A DNA stretch of 62,209 nucleotides from an uncultured Alphaproteobacteria bacterium (GTDB lineage: Bacteria > Pseudomonadota > Alphaproteobacteria > HIMB59 > GCA-002718135). Positions 1 to 9,658 of the stretch are shown piece after piece. How positions within the stretch are numbered: the first letter of the stretch is position 1; each line of letters starts with the position of its first letter. The notes below the pieces were generated by a model that had not been told where the DNA came from, ran no database searches, and saw nothing but the letters and a program-made list of their open reading frames with translations. The position numbers and the translations under genes were made by a program. The DNA lies in NCBI GenBank assembly GCA_902601455.1, contig CACKNC010000008.1:1-62209 (forward strand). The letters are read 5' to 3'.

Positions 1-1461
1 TAATCCTGCATCAGCATCAATCACACCTACTAGTGATAAATTAGGAAAGTCATAACCCTTCGCCATAATTTGAGTAGCCACAATGATATCAATTTCTTTA
101 TTTGAAAATTTATCAATTAATTCTTTTATTTTTTTTGGTGAATTAATGAGATCACTGGACATCACGCTTATAACTTTATCAGGAAAAGATTGCGTGAGCT
201 CTTCGGCAATTCTTTCCACTCCCGGTCCAATAAATTTAATGGAGTCTTTGGCAAGACATTTAGGGCAATCAAATGACATCTCCTCAATACTGCCGCACTG
301 ATGACAGAGTAAACGTTTTTTTTTCTGATGCATCACCAGCCAGGACGAGCATTGTGCACATTGATGTCTGTATCCACACTCAACACACAAACTCAATGGG
401 GAGTAACCTCTTCTATTTAAAAAAATTAAGGCCTGCTCCTTATTTGATAAACACTTTTCAATCTCCTTTTTAAGTAGAGCAGAAATCCATTGATTTTTTT
501 CTAACTTATTTTTTGATAAATCAACTAAACTGATTTGAGGAAGGGGCAAGCCTGAATACTGTTTAGATAAAAAAACATGATGATATTTTTTTTGATTAAT
601 ATTATTAATAGTTTCTAGAGAAGGGGTAGCAGAAGTAAGAATCAATTTATTTTTTTCAAAATTTGCTTTTACCACTGCTAAATCTCTTGCCTGATAACGT
701 ATATTATCCTCTTGTTTGTAGGATGGGTCATGCTCTTCATCAATTATGGTTAATCCTAAATTTGAAAACGGTAGAAAGAGACTTGATCGTGCCCCAATCA
801 CAACTATAGGTTCTCCAAAATAACACTTGTGCCAGATTTCTTTTCTTCTTTTAGGCGTAATTTTGGAGTGCCATATATTAATTTCCATTCCAAACCTCTC
901 CTTGAATCTATTTTCTAATTGAGGTGTTAAACTTATCTCTGGAACCATGATGAGTATTTGTTTTGACTGATATATTTCTTGCTCAATAAGATCAAAGTAC
1001 ACTTCTGTTTTTCCTGATCCTGTCACACCCTCCAATACAACAGGTTTAGGTGAGCGCATTTGAATTTTGATAATATCTTCTTTGGCTTTATCCTGCTCAT
1101 CATTTAATATAGTTGATTTGAAAGTTGGCTCACTTAGAATTTTATCATCTCTCTCGTAGCTAATGATATCCTTATTAATAGTGAATAACTTTAGGACTGA
1201 TCCAATAGGTGCTAACGTGTAATCACTTACCCATTTTAAAAATTTAATGTTTATCTCTTTAAGCTGAATACCATTTATAACTGTCTCTATTTTTTTAATG
1301 TTATAGTCTGGTTTATTAACTTCAACCTGCATGATCATCCCTACCTCCATAGCTTTTCCAAAAGGCACAATTACTATTTGACCTATTTCTAAAGTCTGAT
1401 CATCTGACTCATAGGTAAAAACTTGATCAAAAGGTCTAGCAACGATAATATTATAGTACAT
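1..1461 (-). CDS. priA: Primosomal replication restart helicase PriA (3' part cut off by window start)
   Basis: Reading the minus strand from the ATG at 1461 stays open for 487 codons to the window edge, so the C-terminus is missing. PriA is the superfamily-2 helicase that reloads the replisome at stalled forks. An N-terminal DNA-binding part is followed by Walker A GVTGSGKTE (about residues 145-153), the Walker B box DEEH (about 241-244), an SATPSLET motif III, then paired cysteines CVECGYRHQCAQC and CHQCGS/CPKC, the zinc-binding insertion typical of PriA. The motif IV-V block (VERIAEEL, ATQIMAKGYDFPNL) follows. It is divergent from the transaldolase gene across 64 bp. In alphaproteobacteria priA often neighbours fsa/tal, DUF484 and xerC, which fits. 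Identification is secure; only the end is unseen. Confidence 0.96.
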   Translation of the reverse strand, partial: MYYNIIVARPFDQVFTYESDDQTLEIGQIVIVPFGKAMEVGMIMQVEVNKPDYNIKKIETVINGIQLKEINIKFLKWVSDYTLAPIGSVLKLFTINKDIISYERDDKILSEPTFKSTILNDEQDKAKEDIIKIQMRSPKPVVLEGVTGSGKTEVYFDLIEQEIYQSKQILIMVPEISLTPQLENRFKERFGMEINIWHSKITPKRRKEIWHKCYFGEPIVVIGARSSLFLPFSNLGLTIIDEEHDPSYKQEDNIRYQARDLAVVKANFEKNKLILTSATPSLETINNINQKKYHHVFLSKQYSGLPLPQISLVDLSKNKLEKNQWISALLKKEIEKCLSNKEQALIFLNRRGYSPLSLCVECGYRHQCAQCSSWLVMHQKKKRLLCHQCGSIEEMSFDCPKCLAKDSIKFIGPGVERIAEELTQSFPDKVISVMSSDLINSPKKIKELIDKFSNKEIDIIVATQIMAKGYDFPNLSLVGVIDADAGL

Positions 1462-1504
1462 GTTCAATAATAAATTTTTATAATCTTAACTTTTTAAATA
1501 TCAC

Positions 1505-1517
1505 GTATATGATATAC
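1505..1517. promoter_or_regulatory. Inverted repeat just upstream of the transaldolase start
   Basis: GTATATGATATAC is a perfect 6-bp inverted repeat around one central base, 8 nt upstream of the tal ATG, inside the 64-bp divergent gap between priA and tal. It sits where a ribosome binding site would be expected, and no Shine-Dalgarno sequence is visible. It could be an operator or simply chance in very AT-rich DNA; low certainty. Confidence 0.25.
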
Positions 1518-1525
1518 AGCAATCA

Positions 1526-2185
1526 ATGAAATTTTTTGTCGATACAGCAAATATTAAAGAAATAGAAGAATTGATTCCCACAGGTTTTGTTGATGGCGTA
1601 ACCACAAACCCCTCTCTTATTGCAAAAAATGGAGATGATATGGCCAAAACAATAAAAGCAATATGCTCTATTGTGCCAGGACCCGTTAGTGCTGAAGTAA
1701 CAGCAACTGATTTTGATACTATGTTGCAAGAAGGAGAATATTTAGCCTCTCTCGCTAAAAATGTTGCCGTAAAAGTTCCTCTTACTCCTAATGGATTAAA
1801 AACTTGCAAAATTCTTAGAGAAAAAAATATAATGGTTAATGTCACTCTATGTTTTACAGCTGCCCAGGCATTATTAGCAGCAAAAGCAGGAGCTAGTTTC
1901 ATCTCACCCTTTGTTGGAAGACTAGATGATTTGGGTGAAAACGGGATGGATCTAATTGAAGATATTGTTGATATCTATGACAATTATGATTTTGATACGG
2001 AAGTACTTGTTGCTTCTATACGATCAACACAGCATGTTATTGATGCTGCAGTAATAGGAGCTCATGTTTCAACATTGCCGCCAAAAGTAATTCATGAATT
2101 ATATAATCACCCTTTAACTGAAAAGGGTCTTAATGCCTTTTTGGAAGATTGGAAAAAAACAGGACAATCAATCCTTCCAAAATAA
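1526..2185 (+). CDS. tal: Small-type transaldolase (TalC/FSA family)
   Basis: A 219-aa class I aldolase of the short transaldolase/fructose-6-phosphate aldolase family, a normal length for the group. It should exchange dihydroxyacetone units in the non-oxidative pentose phosphate pathway in the cytoplasm. Visible landmarks are FVDTAN at the start with Asp6, [11 protein letters not shown] (24-34) and the Schiff-base lysine in AVKVPLT (Lys83). The later motif reads SPFVGRLDD: the Phe matches transaldolases, whereas E. coli FsaA has Tyr131 there, so transaldolase activity is favoured over F6P aldolase. The DUF484 gene starts directly after the stop codon, so the two are probably cotranscribed. 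Confidence 0.92.
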   Translation: MKFFVDTANIKEIEELIPTGFVDGVTTNPSLIAKNGDDMAKTIKAICSIVPGPVSAEVTATDFDTMLQEGEYLASLAKNVAVKVPLTPNGLKTCKILREKNIMVNVTLCFTAAQALLAAKAGASFISPFVGRLDDLGENGMDLIEDIVDIYDNYDFDTEVLVASIRSTQHVIDAAVIGAHVSTLPPKVIHELYNHPLTEKGLNAFLEDWKKTGQSILPK

Positions 2186-2846
2186 ATGAAAAAAAAAAAT
2201 GATAACAGTTCTGCTGAAGAACTTGTTCGAAATTTTCTTAAAAAAAATAAAAATTTTTTTATCAAACATTCAGAGCTGCTTAAAGAATTACAGTTTCCAT
2301 TAAAAGATGAAGACTCAGACAAAGTAATTGACCTTCAAGTATACCGTTACAAAAAAATCAATCAAGAAAACATTGATTTACAAAATCAAATGACGCAAAT
2401 TCTACTCGCTGGCAAAAGTCACATACAATCTCAAAAAAGAATTTTGAAATCATCACTTAAAATTCTTAACTGTAAATCGTTATCAAAAGTCTTTAGTGTT
2501 ATTTTATCCGATTTTAAATTACTACTTGGGTGCGAATATATTAATTGTTTTAGTACTAATAATGATATTAATATTATTGAAATTCAAAAAATAGATGCAC
2601 GTGTTGCAAAAAGTTATTTTCGTGACAAAGTCATAACAAATTTAAATCAAAATCCTAAAGGTGTTCTGTTATTTTTTCCCAATAAATCAGCACAAATCAA
2701 GTCTTATATTTTATTAAAAATATCATGAAGATATGTTTGTCGTGGCCATGGGATCAAAAGATATAAATAAATTTAATCCTGATCAACAGGTTGATCTCAT
2801 TGAATACTTAATTAAGATTATAGAAATTAAAATTAACCAATTATAA
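2186..2846 (+). pseudogene. DUF484 family protein, split by a one-base frameshift
   Basis: Reading from 2186 gives a 180-aa DUF484-like protein: an N-terminal helical and coiled region (RNFLKKNKNFFIKHSELL), then a GAF-like part. It stops at 2726-2728. The missing C-terminus is present in another frame from about 2727 to the TAA at 2844-2846, reading EDMFVVAMGSKDINKFNP, which matches the conserved DUF484 end (LxALGSRDxxRF type). Removing one A from the A5 run at 2716-2720 restores a single 219-residue protein, close to the family's usual size. DUF484 genes normally sit beside xerC and fsa/tal; here xerC is absent and DUF1737 follows. The function of DUF484 is unknown. The break may be a real mutation, transcript slippage on the A-run, or a sequence error. 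Confidence 0.75.
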
Positions 2847-2855
2847 GGAGCATAC

Positions 2856-3062
2856 ATGAAAGGTTATAGATTTATTACGGATGATGATACATCAGAGTTT
2901 TGTCACCGCGTAACAGAAGCACTATCGAATGGATGGAAGTTGCACGGTGAACCTCAAATGACATTTGATAAAAAAAGAGGAGTAATGCGATGCGGTCAAG
3001 CAGTGATAAAAAATGCTCCTAGAAAAAAATATTCTAAAAAAATGTCACTGAGCTCTATTTAA
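2856..3062 (+). CDS. DUF1737 domain protein
   Basis: A 68-aa protein with the DUF1737 pattern: GYRFITDDDTSEFCHRVTEA, then LSNGWKLHGEPQMTFD and RCGQAVIK. Family members are small, widespread in alphaproteobacteria and of unknown role. The ATG is preceded by AAGGAG (2845-2850) at 5-nt spacing, a good ribosome binding site that overlaps the last codon of the frameshifted DUF484 gene, so the genes are probably translated from one message. The C-terminal dozen residues are basic (RKKYSKKMS). No transmembrane or signal sequence. Confidence 0.85.
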   Translation: MKGYRFITDDDTSEFCHRVTEALSNGWKLHGEPQMTFDKKRGVMRCGQAVIKNAPRKKYSKKMSLSSI

Positions 3063-3102
3063 TTTTTTATTTAGAAACATACAAATTTCCTTAATTATAA
3101 AA

Positions 3103-4416
3103 ATGTCTGATAGAGCTTCCATTAGCAATATTGCAAAATTATCGATACCAATTTTTTTTGCTAATCTTGTCATTCCCTTAGTCGCCATTGTCGATACAGG
3201 CTTAATGGGCAATCTAGATAATGCTAGTTATCTAACAGCTACTAGTATTGCCACTAGTGTATTTTCCTTAATTTTCTGGAGTTTTGGTTTTCTTCGAATG
3301 GGCACCGTTGGTTTAGTAGCCCAAGCTCATGGTTCGAACCAATATGAGGAGATTGTTAATTTAGTTTTTCAAAATATTGCTTTTGTAATTATTATTTCCC
3401 TACTTTTAGTTATCTTCCAGAAATATATTTTTACAATTGCCTTAAATATTTTTGATTTATCAAATCAAACTTCCAAACATTTTAAAGAGTATTTTGAAAT
3501 ACGTATCTATTCTTCTTTTGGTGAACTCATAATCTTTATAATTTCTGGATTATTTATTGGTTTACAAAGAACAACATTATCAAGTGTAGTAGTTGGTTTT
3601 TTTTCAATAACTAATATTGTATTAAGTTTAATATTTGTAATCTACTTTAATTTAGATGTTCAGGGTGTTGCTCTTGGAACCGTCATATCATCGACACTGA
3701 CTGCTATAATTTTTTTATGTTACACATTCTTAGAATTACAAAAATTTACATCCATAAAAATAAATGTAGAAAAAATATTTAATCTAAAAAAAATTAACAC
3801 ATTATTTAATATCAATTTTGATATATTTGTAAGATCTGCTTTTCTCACATTTTCTTTTCTTTTTTTTACCTACTTAGGAAACACTATTAGTGAAGATGTT
3901 GTTGCAGCAAATACTATTTTACTAAATCTTATTATGTTATCGGCATTTATTTTAGACGCATATGCTTTTTCAACAGAAGGAATAGTCGGTTATTCAATTG
4001 GCTCCAAAGATAAAAAACTCCTTACCAATGTTATTAAAAATTCATTTATCTTGAGTGCAACAACAGGGTTATTAATTTCTATTGTTTATCTCTTTGGCAA
4101 AAATCATTTCATCTCTATTATGACGGACTTACCTGATATTAAAAATTTAAGCTTATCGAATTCCTATTGGGTTGTTCTCATTCCATTTCTTTCCTCTTTT
4201 TGCTATCAAATCGATGGGATATTTATAGGAGCTTCACAAACAAAAGAATTGCGAAATGCGATGATTATATCTGTAGGCATTTATATAGTGTGCGCTCTAT
4301 TTCTTGCAGAAACACTGGATAATTTAGGCTTATGGATATCACTTTCAATCTTTTTTGGATTGAGAGCATTGTCTTTATTCTTTTACCTACCAAGAATTTA
4401 TCAACGCATTACATAA
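3103..4416 (+). CDS. MATE family efflux transporter (DinF-like)
   Basis: A 437-aa integral inner-membrane protein with about twelve hydrophobic segments in two related halves, as in the MATE family. The start IAKLSIPIFFANLVIPLVAI followed by VDTGLMGNL and the later FGFLRMGTVGLVAQAHG are the classic MATE N-lobe signatures; IDGIFIGASQTKELRNAM is the corresponding C-lobe element. The family exports cationic drugs or metabolites by H+ or Na+ antiport; closest in feel to the DinF/NorM subgroup. The substrate cannot be told. It stands alone, with a hairpin after it, upstream of the surface protein gene. Confidence 0.9.
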   Translation: MSDRASISNIAKLSIPIFFANLVIPLVAIVDTGLMGNLDNASYLTATSIATSVFSLIFWSFGFLRMGTVGLVAQAHGSNQYEEIVNLVFQNIAFVIIISLLLVIFQKYIFTIALNIFDLSNQTSKHFKEYFEIRIYSSFGELIIFIISGLFIGLQRTTLSSVVVGFFSITNIVLSLIFVIYFNLDVQGVALGTVISSTLTAIIFLCYTFLELQKFTSIKINVEKIFNLKKINTLFNINFDIFVRSAFLTFSFLFFTYLGNTISEDVVAANTILLNLIMLSAFILDAYAFSTEGIVGYSIGSKDKKLLTNVIKNSFILSATTGLLISIVYLFGKNHFISIMTDLPDIKNLSLSNSYWVVLIPFLSSFCYQIDGIFIGASQTKELRNAMIISVGIYIVCALFLAETLDNLGLWISLSIFFGLRALSLFFYLPRIYQRIT

Positions 4417-4465
4417 TAATACTTAAAAAATTAAAAAAAATCCTTAAAAAGATACGCATTAAAAT

Positions 4466-4491
4466 AAATAGGTCGGCCACTAGCCCTATTT
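4466..4491 (+). terminator. Hairpin between the MATE gene and the surface-protein gene
   Basis: AAATAGG (4466-4472) pairs with CCTATTT (4485-4491), with a possible inner GGC/GCC pairing in the loop, followed by a mixed T/A run rather than a pure T-tract. It is 50 nt past the MATE stop codon and may act as a weak transcription terminator or as an RNA 3'-end stabiliser. Confidence 0.45.
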
Positions 4492-4527
4492 TAAAATAAA
4501 AAAGGCCAAAAGTTACTAATAGTTATT

Positions 4528-6984
4528 ATGTTTGTAAATTTGGTCAAAATGAAAAGATATTTAATCTACCTTTTTTTATTTTTATTTTTCAATTGTCTTT
4601 TTTTTACTCTTCCTATTAAAGCGGGAGGTACATCATTTGAAGTAGAGTACAAAGTTAATACCATAAATAATCGTAATTTTGTTAGGGGTATAGCATTCAA
4701 TACTGATGGTAGCAAAATGTTTGTAGGTACAGTTGTGACCGATCGTATAGAACAATTTACCTTATCAGTTCCTTTTGATTTATCATCAACTATTACGCGA
4801 GGAGACGTGCTTTTAAAGTCTACCGATGGAAATAGCCATATTGATAATCCTCATTATTTACGATTTAATAGTGATGGTAGCAAAATGTTTTTTCTTCCTG
4901 CTACTTCTACAAAAACTATAAGAGAAGTTGTTCTAAGTACACCCTATGACACTTCCACTGCAAGTAACGCAACTAGCAGTTCAACTAATGATGGTACATT
5001 AGATAATAGTTCTAGTGGTTTTGCATTCAATGGAGATGGTACGAAATTGTTTACCGTCTTCAATTCAGGCAAGAAGATTGATGAATACAGTTTAACAACT
5101 GGGTTTGATGTGAGCACGATCAGTTATGTTACAACTCTTGACATTTCTGATAACTCTTCAACACCAAGATCATTGGCATTTAGTTCTGATGGAACAACCA
5201 TGTTCATTTTGGATATAGATGGTAATGATGAACAAATTGATGAATATGTCTTAACAACAGGTTATGATGTTACGACTGCTAAGCATGTTGATACTTTTAG
5301 TATTCCAGATACAACTGCACCTTATGACATCACATTTAATGCTAATGGAGATAAATTGTTTATTGCTGAAAACCATCAAGGGGGGATCAATGAGTTTTCG
5401 CTAGGTGCAGCTTATAATTTAACAACACCAACTCTAAGTTCTTCAGTACCAGCAGATAATGCGACGGGTGTTTTAATAAATGATAATATAGTTCTAAACT
5501 TTAGTGAACCGATGGATGTAGAAAGTGGTAATATAGAAATTTATAAAACATCTGATAATTCTCTTGTTGAAACAATAGATGTCACAAGTAGTCAAGTAAC
5601 TGGTACTGGAACAACCGCGATAACAATTAATCCCAGTTCAGATTTTGAATATAATGTTGAATATTATGTTTTAATTGATGCCACAGCTTTTGATGACGGA
5701 AGTGATGCTTCTTATGCTGGTATAACGTCAACAACGGCTTTAAGTTTTACTGTTAACGATGATAGGTTGGATCCAACAACAATTAAAGATGTTGTAGGCT
5801 CCATAGATGCGCAAAGTGAATTAGCAAAAAACTATATTAGTCAGTCTATTGATACTGTCTCAAATCGTTTACGATTTTTAAGACAAAATAGATTAAGTGA
5901 TTCTTTGTCGAGCCAAGGTTTACAATTAGATATTGATAATAACATTCTTGCCTCATTAGCAAATGATAATATAGAAAAAAATGCCAATTCCATCATGCCG
6001 AATAATTGGTCTGCATGGACATCTGGGTCAGCTTATGTATCAAAAATTGGTGATAGTATAAATTCATCATCACAAGAAACTGAAGGTCAAGCAGTGGCAT
6101 TAGGGTTTGATAAAAAATTAAGTGATAGTGATTTTCTTGGTTTTGCTATTCAGTATGGTCAAAGCGATACGGATATTGGAACAAATGGAACTAGTATTGA
6201 TAGTGAAAATATGAATTTCTCTATTTACCGAACAAGACCACTTGATGATAATAATTTTATCGAAACATTTCTAGGCATAGGCTTAATAGAAAGTGATTTA
6301 AAAAGATTCTATAATTCTAGTGTATTAACTGGCTCCAGGGATGGAACACAAATATTTGGCTCAATCAATTATGGTAAAACAATTGATAGAGGTGATTTTA
6401 ATATAACACCAATTGGACGTCTTGATTTAGGTTATACTAAACTTGATGACTACAAGGAGACTGGGATAAATGCTTTATATTATGCAAGCCAGAGAATTGA
6501 AAATGGATTAGCCTCATTTGGTTTTGAAGTTAGTGATAATATTCAGTTTAATGAAAATAAATTACAACCATTTGGATCACTTAAAGTTATTACTGATTTT
6601 AGTAACAAATCTGATGCCAAGATCAATTATGTAACAGATACTTCAACAATTTATACCTATACGCAACAAACAAATTCAACTCATTTAATAAGCTCGCAGA
6701 TTGGATTTACATATATCGCTGGTAACTATTTATATATTAATTCAAGTTACAAAAGAATTCAGGGTAATAATAGTGAACACAGAGACACCATTAACTTTGC
6801 AATTAACTTTACATCAAATCGAGAAACTAAATTTACAATGTCATTAGTTGGGGATGAAGATGTAAAAACTAAACTTGGTATATCAAAAAATATACATGGA
6901 TTTGATTTAGGATTTAATACTAATCAAACTTTCAATCAAAACCCAAATCAAGAAGCTGAATTAATGCTTACCTATAATTTTTAG
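4528..6984 (+). CDS. Surface protein: beta-propeller + Ig-like domain + autotransporter-type beta-barrel
   Basis: An 818-aa exported protein. A better start may be the ATG at 4549, which gives a clean signal peptide (MKRYLIYLFLFLFF, cleavage near IKAGG). Residues about 40-295 carry five propeller-like repeats with an FNxDGSKMF core (AFNTDGSKMFVGT, RFNSDGSKMFFLP, AFNGDGTKLFTVF, AFSSDGTTMFILD, TFNANGDKLFIAE). Residues about 300-410 form a Big_5/SbsA-type Ig-like domain (SVPADNATGV, NFSEPMDVESGNIEI). After a helical linker (about 415-480), residues about 493-818 resemble an autotransporter beta-domain (WSAWTSGSAYVSK, ALGFDKKLSDSDFLGF) and end in Phe (LMLTYNF), as outer-membrane proteins do. It is probably a type V secreted passenger displayed on the outer membrane. 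The ligand is unknown. Its stop codon interlocks with that of the convergent MFS gene. Confidence 0.8.
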   Translation: MFVNLVKMKRYLIYLFLFLFFNCLFFTLPIKAGGTSFEVEYKVNTINNRNFVRGIAFNTDGSKMFVGTVVTDRIEQFTLSVPFDLSSTITRGDVLLKSTDGNSHIDNPHYLRFNSDGSKMFFLPATSTKTIREVVLSTPYDTSTASNATSSSTNDGTLDNSSSGFAFNGDGTKLFTVFNSGKKIDEYSLTTGFDVSTISYVTTLDISDNSSTPRSLAFSSDGTTMFILDIDGNDEQIDEYVLTTGYDVTTAKHVDTFSIPDTTAPYDITFNANGDKLFIAENHQGGINEFSLGAAYNLTTPTLSSSVPADNATGVLINDNIVLNFSEPMDVESGNIEIYKTSDNSLVETIDVTSSQVTGTGTTAITINPSSDFEYNVEYYVLIDATAFDDGSDASYAGITSTTALSFTVNDDRLDPTTIKDVVGSIDAQSELAKNYISQSIDTVSNRLRFLRQNRLSDSLSSQGLQLDIDNNILASLANDNIEKNANSIMPNNWSAWTSGSAYVSKIGDSINSSSQETEGQAVALGFDKKLSDSDFLGFAIQYGQSDTDIGTNGTSIDSENMNFSIYRTRPLDDNNFIETFLGIGLIESDLKRFYNSSVLTGSRDGTQIFGSINYGKTIDRGDFNITPIGRLDLGYTKLDDYKETGINALYYASQRIENGLASFGFEVSDNIQFNENKLQPFGSLKVITDFSNKSDAKINYVTDTSTIYTYTQQTNSTHLISSQIGFTYIAGNYLYINSSYKRIQGNNSEHRDTINFAINFTSNRETKFTMSLVGDEDVKTKLGISKNIHGFDLGFNTNQTFNQNPNQEAELMLTYNF

Positions 6985-8132
6985 TTTTTTTTACGCATCA
7001 AATAAACTAGGCAAAAACCATTAAAGCCCCATATGGTGCAAAGCACATACATATTAAAAGTTAATCCTAAATATTGTGCTGTATAACCAACAATTGCTGG
7101 ACCAAAAATAAATCCAGAAAACCCAAGTGTTGTTATATTAGAGACAGTAAGAGAAATTGGATCTGTTGATACTTTAATAGCTTGTCTAATAACTATTGCT
7201 GCAAAATTCGCCGTGAATAAACCAAAAATAATTAATCCTGGGATGATGAAGTATAAGTTTGATGTAAGAATGCATATAAATAATATTGATGATCCAATTG
7301 CAGATAGATATCCACCTACAACTTTTTCTCCAAGATATTTTATAAATGCACTTGCTGACAATCTTGCCACTATTTCCCCAGCATTAAAAAAAACTATTAC
7401 TAATCCTCCCAAAAATAGAGGAGCCAATAAATCTTTTGTAAGCCACAGAGAGGACCAATCAATAATAATACCTATTGTAGCAAAGTTAAACATTAATAAG
7501 ATGCCAAAGATTAAAACTCGTTTTTTCGGAAATTCAAATCTAGAAATGGAGTCATTAGTATCCTCCTTTCTAGGGAGTCCAAAAAAATAAATAAATATAA
7601 CGGAAAGCCAAATTAAAACTGCCATAACACCAAAGGTTATTTGTGGATCAATATCTTGTCTAATGACGTATGCAGCCATTAAGGCGCCTGATAATGAACC
7701 AGCGCTGAAAAAAGCTTGATACATCGGTGTGTAGATTTTCTTCGTTTTGCTTTCGATGTTTGATATTTGGGTTTGATTGCTTGGCAAAATAAAACCAATG
7801 GCTGCACCAAAAGGAATGGCAACAAGCATAAAACTGGAATAACTATTTACTGTCACGAGAAGATAGGGGCAGAATGCTACTAAGGTTGTACCAATCATAA
7901 CGATGTTTTTAGTCCCAATTTTAGGAATAATAATTCTGCCAGTAAATTGATTAGTAATTAAATTTATAATACCAAATATAAAAAGCCATAGACCTAAATC
8001 TGTCTCTACTAAATCTAGGCGATCTAAATTCCAGGGGATATAAACAAAATATATGCCTAGTGTAAAAAAAAAGATGTATGCATTTTGCATACAGGAAGCC
8101 AAAGCTTTACGATAAATTTTTTGATTTTCCAT
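6981..8132 (-). CDS. MFS transporter
   Basis: A 383-aa membrane protein with about eleven or twelve hydrophobic spans and the soft MFS layout: an N-half ending near residue 180 with charged FFGLPRKED, then a C-half. It resembles the YbjJ-type sugar/unknown MFS group in overall pattern (AIGFILPSNQTQISNIE, AFFSAGSLSGALMAAYV). The substrate is unknown. It is convergent with the surface-protein gene and shares 4 bp with it (TTAG, 6981-6984), so neither gene has room for its own terminator. It lies downstream of patD on the same strand, separated by a hairpin, so it may be read through from the ydc operon. Confidence 0.82.
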   Translation of the reverse strand: MENQKIYRKALASCMQNAYIFFFTLGIYFVYIPWNLDRLDLVETDLGLWLFIFGIINLITNQFTGRIIIPKIGTKNIVMIGTTLVAFCPYLLVTVNSYSSFMLVAIPFGAAIGFILPSNQTQISNIESKTKKIYTPMYQAFFSAGSLSGALMAAYVIRQDIDPQITFGVMAVLIWLSVIFIYFFGLPRKEDTNDSISRFEFPKKRVLIFGILLMFNFATIGIIIDWSSLWLTKDLLAPLFLGGLVIVFFNAGEIVARLSASAFIKYLGEKVVGGYLSAIGSSILFICILTSNLYFIIPGLIIFGLFTANFAAIVIRQAIKVSTDPISLTVSNITTLGFSGFIFGPAIVGYTAQYLGLTFNMYVLCTIWGFNGFCLVYLMRKKN

Positions 8133-8134
8133 TT

Positions 8135-8159
8135 AAAAGATTAAATGGGTTTATCTTTT
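8135..8159 (-). terminator. Hairpin downstream of patD
   Basis: AAAAGA (8135-8140) pairs with TCTTTT (8154-8159), and TAAA/TTTA extend the stem around a TGGG loop with one bulged base. It lies 60-84 nt past the patD stop and immediately before the MFS start, with A/T-rich flanks. It may terminate or attenuate the ydcSTUV-patD message; the T-tract is weak. Confidence 0.35.
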
Positions 8160-8218
8160 TTAAAATATAAAAAAAGAATTAATTTAAATAAAGTATTGTT
8201 TAAATTTTATTTTAACAA

Positions 8219-9646
8219 TTACTCAATATTCACCATCACATGTCTTATGTTGGTATAATCTTCCAACGCAAAAGAAGATAAATCTTTTCCATAACCAGAA
8301 GATTTTACTCCTCCATGAGGCATTTCAGTTGTTAGCATAAAGTGAGTGTTTACCCACGTACAACCATATTGTAACTGCGCAGCAGTTTTCATTCCTTTTT
8401 TAATATCTTTTGTCCAAACAGATGATGCCAAACCATACTTTGTGTCATTTGCCCAATTAACTGCATCATCAACATTACTAAACGGTGTTACTGATACAAC
8501 AGGACCAAATACTTCATTTTTAGCAATATCATCATCATGTTTTGCGCCAGCAATTACAGTTGGTTTATAAAAGTTTCCTTTCTCACCCAGTTGAGATCCT
8601 CCAGTAGTAATCTCAATGTGTTTTAAAGACTTTGCTTTCTCAACAAAATTCGAAACTCTGCTTAAATGCTCTTGAGTGATAAGAGGTGGTATTTCATTTT
8701 TTTCATCTTCATCATTTGCCAAACCAATTGAGGATACAGCAGAAGACAAGTCAGCAACAACATTGTCATAAACTTTTTTATCGGCAAATATTCTGCAGGC
8801 AGCCGTACAATCTTGTCCTGCATTATAATATCCAAATGCTCTTATGCCCTCAATTAATTGATCAATATCAGCATCATCATAAACTATAACAGGTGCCTTA
8901 CCGCCTAATTCTAAATGTGTTTTTTTAATACTGTTACTAGCTGCCTCTAAAACTTTAGATCCTGTTGCAATATCTCCTGTTAAGGAAATCATATTAACAT
9001 CTTGATGATTAATTAGAGATGAACCAACAGTCTCTCCAATTCCATAAACAATATTCACAACTCCTTCAGGAAATACTTCTGCTAATAATTCACTAATAAA
9101 AAAAGTTGTAAGAGGTGTCTGTTCAGATGGTTTAAGGACAACTGTATTTCCTGCTGCTAAAGCAGGTCCTAATTTCCAAGCAGCCATCATTAAAGGATAA
9201 TTCCACGGGGCAATTGAAGCTATAACTCCAACTGGATCTCGTCTTATCATGCTTGTAAATCCTGCCATGTACTCACCTGCAGCAGCTCCTGGCATATTTC
9301 TACAAGCTCCAGCATAGAATCTAAATACATCTGATATGGCTGGCAATTCATCATTTAATGCCAAGTGAAAAGGTTTACCCGTATTAAGAGATTCTAATTT
9401 TGCAATCTCTTCTGCTTTACTGTCAATTAAGTCGGCAAGCTTTAGTAACATTCCTGAACGATCTGCTGGAGTAGTCTTGGACCATGTTGCAAATGCTTTT
9501 TTTGCTGCAGACACAGCTTTATTTACCTGTTCTTCACTTGATTGAGGAACCTCGACAATTAATTCTGAATTGACCGGATTAATAATTTTTTCTGGAGTTG
9601 AATCTCCTTGAATTAATTCGTTATTAATTAAAATATTTGTTTTCAT
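8219..9646 (-). CDS. patD: Gamma-aminobutyraldehyde dehydrogenase
   Basis: A 475-aa NAD-dependent aldehyde dehydrogenase that should oxidise 4-aminobutyraldehyde to GABA, the second step of putrescine breakdown. The whole sequence follows E. coli PatD (YdcW): [37 protein letters not shown], and the catalytic cysteine in [15 protein letters not shown], which is characteristic of PatD rather than betaine-aldehyde dehydrogenases, and the end [16 protein letters not shown]. The start has a near-perfect Shine-Dalgarno (AAGGAGGAG, 3 nt before the ATG). It closes the ydcSTUV operon, 12 nt after ydcV, exactly as in E. coli. No putrescine aminotransferase is present in the window. Confidence 0.92.
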   Translation of the reverse strand: MKTNILINNELIQGDSTPEKIINPVNSELIVEVPQSSEEQVNKAVSAAKKAFATWSKTTPADRSGMLLKLADLIDSKAEEIAKLESLNTGKPFHLALNDELPAISDVFRFYAGACRNMPGAAAGEYMAGFTSMIRRDPVGVIASIAPWNYPLMMAAWKLGPALAAGNTVVLKPSEQTPLTTFFISELLAEVFPEGVVNIVYGIGETVGSSLINHQDVNMISLTGDIATGSKVLEAASNSIKKTHLELGGKAPVIVYDDADIDQLIEGIRAFGYYNAGQDCTAACRIFADKKVYDNVVADLSSAVSSIGLANDEDEKNEIPPLITQEHLSRVSNFVEKAKSLKHIEITTGGSQLGEKGNFYKPTVIAGAKHDDDIAKNEVFGPVVSVTPFSNVDDAVNWANDTKYGLASSVWTKDIKKGMKTAAQLQYGCTWVNTHFMLTTEMPHGGVKSSGYGKDLSSFALEDYTNIRHVMVNIE

Positions 9647-9658
9647 AACTCCTCCTTG

